Below are positions 1 through 8,000 of a stretch of 14,062 nucleotides of DNA, one piece after another. A program made the translations under genes and the position numbers. The notes under the pieces were generated by a model. The model worked only from the letters and a program-made list of their open reading frames with translations, ran no database searches and was not told where the DNA came from. The first letter of the stretch is position 1; every line of letters starts with the position of its first letter. Source of the DNA: Scenedesmus sp. ARA3 (taxonomy: Eukaryota; Chlorophyta; Chlorophyceae; Sphaeropleales; Scenedesmaceae); assembly GCA_004335835.1 (NCBI GenBank), contig RWJK01000490.1, positions 1-14,062 of the forward strand, given 5' to 3'.

Positions 1-230
1 ACCTGCACGCAACCTCTGGCAAAGTCAAAACCCCACGACCAAGAACACCAGAAGCCATTGAACATGGCGCAGAGGCAAGACTGGAATTCTTAAATTGCCT
101 ATTTGCTGAACCACATTGTTGGATAAAATATGAGGCAGCGATTTTGCCCTGATTCGACGTATTTTGAGACTGTTACTGCCCCTCGACACTCTGCAATGCC
201 TGCGCCTCACGCGCTCATACTTCAGCTAAA
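1..230 (+). repeat. Direct repeat, copy 1
   Basis: It aligns with 636-876 over its whole length with scattered substitutions and short indels. Shared blocks include acctgcacgcaacctctg, tgccctgattcgacgt and ttttgagactgttactgccc. The window begins at the repeat edge, so this copy may extend to the left. No coding potential is visible. Confidence 0.85.
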
Positions 231-480
231 TTAAGGAGTCTTCCACTCCGTATCCCGGACGATTGTCTCCTTGCTTGCGTGCGATGCACGCGCCATTGTG
301 CATGCACACATGGTGTGCACGGTGCTGAGCCTCACGCTCGCTGCCAGCAGCACTACACATGCCCGCACGCTCCCTACGCGTCTCGCATTGGTGCCCACAC
401 CAACCTCAAATGTCACCGTTATTATCACTAGCCCACACATACCCAACAGAGACCGTGACAGCAGCTGAGGGCTACTCAGT

Positions 481-515
481 AGTATACTACGTAGTATACT
501 GACAGTACGTACTGT
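481..515. repeat. Two neighbouring perfect palindromes
   Basis: 481-500 (agtatactacgtagtatact) is a perfect 20-bp palindrome, and 502-515 (acagtacgtactgt) is a perfect 14-bp palindrome one base further on. They lie between the two copies of the long direct repeat. Confidence 0.8.
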
Positions 516-635
516 GACAGTTGTCGCGTTGGATGGAGTCCGGCCACCCACCCACCCCTCCCAGCCCCTACGAGGCACTTCGATTACCTTCGTTTACATT
601 GTGAAGTTTCTTTTCGTGACTTTGTACAGGGAAAC

Positions 636-876
636 ACCTGCACGCAACCTCTGACCTAGTCAAAACCCCACGACCAGGAACACCAGCTGCTGCAGCAGCC
701 TCTGAACCTGGCGAAGAGGCAAGACTGGGCTTCGTAAATTGCAAGCTTGCTGAGTTCCATTGCTGGATAATTAAAAAGGCAGCGACTTTGCCCTGATTCG
801 ACGTGTTTTGAGACTGTTACTGCCCCTGGACGCTCTGCAATGCCGGCGCCTCGCGCGCTCAAAGTTCAGCTATAAA
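636..876 (+). repeat. Direct repeat, copy 2, ending in TATAAA
   Basis: Second copy of the 1-230 unit. It has an extra gctgctgcagcag stretch and other small indels. Its right end reads cagctataaagg, with TATAAA at 871-876; copy 1 has ctaaatta there. The TATAAA could be a promoter element for a plus-strand transcript, but no gene follows that I can support. Confidence 0.83.
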
Positions 877-977
877 GGTACGTCTTGCCCAACAGTGCAG
901 TGAGCACTTGTATGCCGTCGCAGTCTCAGTGAATCCGGAGCGTTTCGTGTCGGAAGAGCAGGTGTAACACGACAAGT

Positions 978-1027
978 AACGCTGGCCGGAAGGCCACAGT
1001 CTCCGTCCTCATTCTATTCGTCCGGGT
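978..1027 (+). repeat. 50-bp direct repeat, copy 1
   Basis: aacgctggccggaaggccac followed by agtctccgtcctc and ending gtccgggt; nearly identical to 1128-1178. It contains tggccggaaggcca, a 5-bp stem closed by a GGAA (GNRA-type) loop. Confidence 0.85.
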
Positions 1028-1127
1028 ATAATGGCGGGTGAACACTAACATTGCACATAGACCTTGGGCGCCACCACAGCCTGAGCTGAGCAAGAGCAAT
1101 TAGAGGTGAAATAGCCGGTGTTACAGC

Positions 1128-1178
1128 AACGCTGGCCGGAAGGCCACAGTCTCCGTCCTCGTTCTCATTCGTCCGGGT
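1128..1178 (+). repeat. 50-bp direct repeat, copy 2
   Basis: Second copy of the 978-1027 unit, with differences only in the middle (attctattc against gttctcattc). It keeps the same stem and GGAA loop. Confidence 0.85.
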
Positions 1179-1400
1179 GAAGGTTTTTCTCATGCAGGAG
1201 TCACCAGCTGGTAACCCAACTCCGTCAGCACCTTGTTGCTGCTGGCCATGGCCGCAGTGCCTAAATGGAGCACAAACGTTGTGCAGGTTGAACCTGCACA
1301 GGTGCTGTCAGTGCATTGTGTCAGTTTAAAGTGCTGATCAATGCAGCTGCCACATTGTGGGCTGCCGTACAAAGAGGCCCAAACACCCGGCAACATGGGG

Positions 1401-1436
1401 GCCAAGATAAGGGGGTGGCCACCCCCTTACCTTGGC
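1401..1436. repeat. 36-bp palindrome
   Basis: It starts gccaagataagggggtgg and is self-complementary around the centre gtggccac, with a single mismatched pair (a at 1407 against c at 1430). It directly abuts the palindrome at 1436-1473 and lies 376-411 bp downstream of the main gene's stop codon. Confidence 0.85.
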
Positions 1437-1473
1437 CTGGCAGCATAGTCACCATGGTGACTATGCTGCCAGG
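1436..1473. repeat. Perfect 38-bp palindrome
   Basis: Both arms read cctggcagcatagtcacca on opposite strands, meeting at accatggt. It is perfectly self-complementary over 38 bp with no loop. It shares its first base with the end of the 36-bp palindrome. Confidence 0.9.
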
Positions 1474-1811
1474 AACCAACTAAACGTCTCGAAGCTGAAA
1501 ACGGAAGGCGTGTTCGCCAAACAGTTCAGCAGAAACCACCCTTTGAAAGCGCAATGCTGCTGACCAAAACAGCTGCAACTGCTGCTGTGACCCCAGCAAA
1601 ATCACAGACAATCTGCTGATTTTGAAGCAATGGCTGCAGCAACCCAAAAGTCAAGGTGTGCAACTACGGCCTCTTGGACTCCACTATCCAGACCTGCTCA
1701 TATTTGTTCTACGTGGGCAGTTGCAAGCTCACGTCAAAACTGCTTCGGTGGGGCAGCGCATGGCCGGCTGTTGCACCGCAAGAGGCTTCAAACATTAAGC
1801 CGGGACTCAAT

Positions 1812-2087
1812 TCACACAATAATTTTTGTGTAAGCAAGTGCAGCAAGGCTACTCAAAAGTGCTATGCTGCATGTTGCTAGAACCAGTACCAGTAGGGCAT
1901 TTGTGCGGCTGCCCTTGGGCTCAGGGGCATCAGCAGCGTGAATGCTGTTGCACCAGGAGATGCTCCCGCCCACCTGCAGGCGCACAACAAATGATGTGAA
2001 AGCAGCCCTTTGGGACATAGCTTTGGGCCCAGAACTCGTATATCTGAAATATTTGAGAGCCTTCACTGTCATGAAGAACCCTGCACT
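1812..2087 (-). CDS. Exon 22: juxtamembrane region, transmembrane helix and stop
   Basis: 92 codons including TGA at 1814-1812. The frame carries a stalk (DAPEPKGSRTN) and then ALLVLVLATCSIALLSSLAA followed by LAYTKIIV and stop, a single membrane helix with a tail of about five residues. An alternative acceptor two bases further in (gaagag) gives CRVLHDSEGSQIFQIYEFWA, supplies the missing EGF cysteine, and would need another intron (GTGGGC at 1980 to an AG in about 1884). Both versions end in the same hydrophobic C-terminus. Confidence 0.55.
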   Translation of the reverse strand, partial: SAGFFMTVKALKYFRYTSSGPKAMSQRAAFTSFVVRLQVGGSISWCNSIHAADAPEPKGSRTNALLVLVLATCSIALLSSLAALAYTKIIV

Positions 2088-5000
2088 CTTCATAGATGTT
2101 ACTGTGGTGGCCAAGCATGTTGGTGACTCCACCACTGTTTTGCTGCGCCCGTCACCAGCCACTGCACACAGCAACTCACCCAGATATTTGTGTCTGTCAT
2201 CCATCCAGCATGACATGTACAGTAGCCATTAGCCCATGTGCCGTGTCCACTGCAATTTGGTAAGTAGTGCGTGGATGGCTCCTGCATGCGTTGTAGCAGG
2301 GGCCGCAGGCATGTTGCTGGTGCTCATCTTGTGTCATCCTTTGGAAAATGCAAGCGTGCAACGCTGCTACAGCTCGACATTCTTGCAATGCAAGATGGTG
2401 CCAGGGGCAACATGCAACTATCCTCTCACAACATTGTCTGTGAAGCTCAAAGCGATGTTGGATGTCTGACGTTCTATGTTTGTACGGTATTCACCTCTGT
2501 GATGCTTCCAGGATTGCTCCATTGTGTGGAGTTGGGTACGACTGATATCAGGTAGGGAAACGCTCTAACGGGGTCTTTGTTCACAGATATGTATATCTGA
2601 AAGAGGCCAGGATGATTCAACCTGCACACTTTCAAGCAAGTGACATGCGTGCATTTGTGTTGGAGGCATGCATACCAGCGTCAGTTTCATGCGCTCTAGG
2701 CACTCTGAGTTTATCTATCAGTTTTTTTGCATCTGAGGGAGAGCTGCCAGCCTGTTGGATCTGTCTGCCCTTTGAATACATGCCCCTACTGCTCACTTTG
2801 TAGATACGTTCAGCACAGCATCTTCAATGTTCACTCGTACGATACAGTGACAAGGTGGTGTGACGACCACATCAACAGCAAGAGCATGTTTGGACTGTGC
2901 TGGAATGGGGTTCGACCACTCGTCTCTCAAATTCAGCTGCAAAACAGCCAAAGAACCTGCCGTAAGAGTGGTAGGGCCTGGTGTGCAGCAAGGAAAAAGG
3001 GAGGCAGGTATATGTAAGAATTGGCACCAACTAAAGATGGTGAACCACAACAAGACAAGTGCACGACCTTAAGATATGTGGCTGTGTCTTTGTCATCTTC
3101 AGCTGCGAGCTGGCTGCTCTATGCACAGGGAGCGCCGCCGACGCATCGGCTTTGTGTGAAATGCAAATGCCGAATATATTGCGCGATTTACATTTATATG
3201 GTAAAATTCCAAAAGCCCACACCGTCAACGTGAACTTAAGCAAGCATCAAAAACAGCAAGCAAGCTTGTGCTGAGCAACAGCTGGCACAGCAGTTGCAGT
3301 CCTGTGGAGGTGCATCACTGCTGGCATGCAGGAACCGCTGCATCGATGCACTGTCCTTAGCGGCTTTGCTCCCACACTGGCAGCTGTTCTTTTCTGACAG
3401 GACGGGACACCAACCGTCCCGGGATCACAGTTGGTCAATGCAGCTGTCAGTGCTTGTGTATGGCCGAAGTCGAGCAGCAGACAGCATGTTTGCTCACCTT
3501 GAATGAAACTGCTGTAAGCGTGTACAACGCCTGGCACAACTGTGATGCTTTGAAGCATATGCCTGCTAGTTGTTGCACCAACTGCCAAGAGTGTCATGTT
3601 GAATATGCCTGCAGAGACCAGCATCACCAAAAACCTGCAGTGCAATGTTTGCAGACCACTTTCTGTCAATATGATTACTGTACTATGCTTGATCAAAAAT
3701 AGGAAGCTGATGGCAAACGTGTCACCATCAAGGTGACCTTGGGCGCACTGGTCGCAACAGACACCATTATGCAGTGAGATATTCATGCAGCTTGTTGGCG
3801 AAGGCCGTAGCCACACGCGAAACATGTGCAGGGAATGATGTAGCTCCTTTGTAAGATCCATGCGCTGATCAGCATAAGTTTACCTGGGGATACCATTGAT
3901 GATGTCAGGCTGGAGCGTCATTGTTTTGGTCCATGCGCCTCCCTTCAGATATAGTTGACACGCCTCTGGTGTGATGAGGTTGCTGAAGCGATCCAAAAGC
4001 AGCACCGTTACATCAAGAGAATCTCCTGTGGGCAGCAGCATCAAGCCGCACAGCTGGTGCTGCCATATCTGTATGAGGGAATCCTGGGTGAATTGCCCGT
4101 GGCTGGGCTCACAAAGCATCTGCACTTGACAAAGTTGCGCAGGTGATTCCAGTGTCCAAATATGGCAACAGTACTTATTTGGCACAAGTATGAAACATGT
4201 TTCATAGTCACCAGGCGCAAAGGGATGATACTGCTGTCAGAAATTGGAGATACCCCTCCCCTTTGTTGCCAGCCAGAAACGCCCCGATGAAGCACTGATG
4301 CAACCAACAAGCAACTGCACTTGCATGATGCGTTCTGACTTTGACCACCACGGTACGCCCAGTCTAGAGAGTAGTAGATCTACTGCAACGCATGTCTATG
4401 CCCAACCCAACATGCCGGCAGCACAGAGCTGGATGTGTCAGCCTAAATATGTCAGCACTTTCGAAGTTGAAAACAGCAATGAAATGTGGTTTGTGGCACT
4501 GGATAGAGACGGGAGCCATAACAGGCATGTCCTTAAAACAAAATGTTCTACCGTTATTTATCACCCGCCATTTTTGCCACAGTGCGCCCGCTGGCGGCCG
4601 TCATGGAAAAGGTAACCATAACTAAATGCCACCACTGCTGCTGCTGCTGCTGCCCATCACTGATAATCTGTTGTTACCGCTAGCTGGGCACACTGGTACA
4701 AGCTGTGCCCCGTCACAAAAGATGAAGTCTGCAGAAAACGACACTTTTCATTCAGCATTGCTTTCACGTGATAGACACATGAGTGCCCAGAGTCTGCTCT
4801 GTCGTTGTTAGCAAGGCCCAAAGACAGCGTGTAGTGGTTACACCAGATGTTCTGTGCGTCGGGCAACCAAAACTAGCGATTGAGGCCTTCTTCAACCCAT
4901 GTGATCAACACGAACTTTAAAGCAGGTGGGGTGACAAAACAACGTCACAAACCCCAGCCCACAACGAATCAGCAGCTACGCAGAATGAAAACCATCCGAA

Positions 5001-8000
5001 AAATGACTACTATGCGAATCACTCTGCTGCTACACACTCCTGCACAGTCACCCAAGCTGCTAATGGCAGGGTTTAGGACAGAGCATGTAGTGTCATCAGG
5101 CGGGTAGTCGGATTGATGTGCACACCTGCAAGGCAAAGAAACAACCCACCAGACAACGTCCCAACACTCAAACTCACCACCCTAGCCCAAGTCCTGCCTA
5201 CCCTCCACCCGGCACCCTGCCGCCGCCCACCAAAGCCCTGCAGCAACGATACTCCCGGGCGACACTCAATGACCCCCGCACTGCCAATACCCCATTACTC
5301 TCAACTGCGGAACCAGCCATCCACCATAATGACCAGCAGAGACTATTGAACCTAGTGTGCACTGTGTTCTCGCACTGCTCCACCTGGCCCCAGGCCATGC
5401 TGCACACACTGGTCCCGTCATATGCGTCTAAACCCTGACGGCCCCTCTTGCAACACTCACAGCTCCTGCGCCGCTTGCGTATGGCACATACTCAGCTCGG
5501 CACAGCTGGCCATGAACACTCAAGCCCCTGCCGACCTGTGTCCGGAGTGCGACACCTACAACAAGCGACCCTGCCTGAGCCCACACGCTCCTGTTCGATG
5601 ATCCCCGCCAGCTTATACGATCAAGCACCCCCGCTCAGCCTGCCAAAGCCAACGCCCCGCCCCGCAGTCCCACAAAAAAGCCTTAGCGCCCTGCATCTAC
5701 AGCGCTCGTACAGCAGCGTCTAGGCCACAGCAACCCAGAAACAAACTCTACCAGTCAGCCGGCACGGCCTTTAATGCACCACACACCACAAGCGCCGTAG
5801 CCGACCCTTTCACCCTCAGATCCAGCGCCCACCCGCTGAACGCATGCAGCCTTGCTGGATAGTGGACAGTGCACTCCTGCGCAGTGCTCCGCCAACCGCT
5901 TACTACTCCCAGGCAATGGCATCTAGCTGTAGCTCAACGTTTAAGTATCGCAACACTTGAGGAACGACAGCACGCCCCGCTGCGCTACATCCAAACCAGC
6001 CACATAACCTCATGTCAGTGGCCTCACATCTGCACCACCAGAAAGGCCTGCGAATCCAAATCTTAGGATAGATGATGTTCACAACCAGCTGCGAGAGGCG
6101 GGCGGAAGGCCTGAGAAAGTGAATCGACACAGGGTGAAGTATGACAGTTATAACAAATACCTAGCAGCGAGGGTCATGGGGAACAAACAAACTAAAATCA
6201 TGTGATACACTGAAAACGACTGACATCAACTTGCAGGACCAAAGTTCAGACAGATATTCCTGCAGCAGCTGCAAGCTCTCTGAATCCATGCATTGATTGA
6301 TCAACAATGGTATGAATGTATTACAGAAAGAGATTGCTGCTGAAACAGACGTTGCCTGGACAAGCATCTACGAACCTACAACCACATTGAATGCTAGAAG
6401 TTCATTGCTAGACGTCGTTGATGAGTTCCACGGCGTGAAAGGGCGCCAAGATGCCTGCGCTGCTCCCTGTCATAAACGATACCTTCAGCAGCAGCATGTG
6501 CCTCTTGAGGTCCCATATCAGCCCTGTGAAGATGTTGGCAACTCACCGGTTTATCTGGCCAACACGAGAAGGACGTGTTTATCCCGCCAGCCTAATGCAA
6601 CGCAGACACAGCAACAGAGGCTGGTCCCAAAGCAACAGTGCAAGGACCATTCTGGCACCCCTATTCAAAGTGCAGCAGACCCCTCACAGACAGTGAAACT
6701 GCTGAGGTACCAGCATGCAAATTACGATGACTCGGGGACCGGCGTGCCCTTTGAAACTTCTTGAGTATATAGCATATATCGAGATTTATTACTTTTATTT
6801 TCATATGGTGTTGACATCGGTACCGTCTTATGTGCAGCTGTAGGCGGTGTGGCCAAAACAGGGCCCATGTTACAGCAGTGCCGGTTCAGCTCCCGCAATG
6901 CGCCACAAGCACACAAAGTTTTGTCAAGTGACCATGACACGCTATTAGCTGCTGGCGGTCGATCTAGGCCCTCCTCAAAAGGTGGCCAAAACTAAGGCAA
7001 CCTCAACATACGTGTGACATGGTTTGCAGCTGTTGGCCGCCTTGATCACACTCGCAACACATAATCCGAAAACTGCAATGCATCTTTATTATAGCTAGAA
7101 AGCTGTATAAATTGCTGAAATGTCTTAAAGCGCCCCGTCCGTTTGCGTGTATTCTGGCCTGAGGCCAGGGTGTATTGCGCCGATGTTTAAATAATGCGCT
7201 AATGGATCAACTGGCAACCAGATCGACATTTAGCTGACAGCCTTGCCCGCACCTGCAGTTATAACGTCTGGCAGAGACCCATTCACCATTACGTTGTGAA
7301 TATAGGGATGAGGAAGAACATGCAGAGGCTGTGTGTGAACTAAGTCCTGCGCTCAAAAAGAAGTGCACCGCGCTTGTGGGTGTAGTTCATAGCAAGTGCA
7401 GAGAGCACATAACTGGTTGTGGATCAGCAAATTTTTACGATTGATCTATGATCTCACTGTAAAATACACATCAGCTGCAGAGCAACCACAGCCAGATATT
7501 TTCAGATCACAAAGCAAGTGCTCGTTACACATTGCACCACCTGCAAGGCAGCATGCTGAATTTGCTCACCAATTCTCGTGTGTATACCTCCAAGGTATAG
7601 TTCCCAGTTTTGGTCAAAACATATTCAAATCTTGTTTTCCCCGTATCTTTGTGACCAGTGCGGTTGAAAAACGCACATTCCGCTACAAAGTCTGCAGTAG
7701 AATTGTGGTCACACGCACCACAACAGCTTAGAAAGGCAAAGAACGTCAGACACTTTGTTGGATTGACAGTTGTGGACAGGCAGAACATACCGACATGACA
7801 AGACTATGAGTAGGTGTCCAACCAGAAACTAAGCTACACAACGTGCTCCAGCGCTGGCTAGCCTGCTGCAGCGAGCCCTCCAACCAGCTAGCCAGGCAGC
7901 CAGCCAGATGCAGCCAGACAGGCAAGCCGCCAATCCTTGCTTACGACCACTGTGTGTTCAATTTCAAGGAGGCTGCAAGGCACCCATTGATACAGAGAGG

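Larger units (their letters stand above)
1179..1811. other. 3' flank of the main gene, no gene supported
   Basis: Apart from the two palindromes I see no supported gene. Short frames occur, one on the minus strand (1405-1190, Cys-rich), but without homology or splice support. No TGTAA, the usual green-algal polyadenylation signal, is found on the minus strand between the stop and about 1125. Confidence 0.5.

Noticed and set aside
1190..1405. 71-codon Cys-rich minus-strand frame
   Set aside because: Possible 3' exon of another gene, but there is no splice partner, domain or spacing to support it; the region is dominated by repeats.
2905..2925. ggttcgaccactc as a tRNA B box
   Set aside because: No A box or cloverleaf around it, and it lies inside exon 18.
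4041..4310. Possible frameshift at about 4050, joining FVSPATGNSP to GLMLLPTGDS
   Set aside because: A phase-consistent acceptor at 4120 opens the GLMLLPTGDS frame directly (exon 14), so no frameshift is required.
4244..4615. 123-codon plus-strand reading frame
   Set aside because: It is antisense to exons 12 and 13, which fit the splice-phase chain; a shadow frame.
5118..5723. Pro-rich plus-strand frames as a retrotransposon gag or protease remnant
   Set aside because: No zinc knuckle, protease or reverse transcriptase motif and no terminal repeats could be found.
6297..6764. 155-codon plus-strand reading frame, the longest on that strand
   Set aside because: No recognisable domain, and it overlaps a tentative exon and intron sequence of the minus-strand gene; most likely chance.
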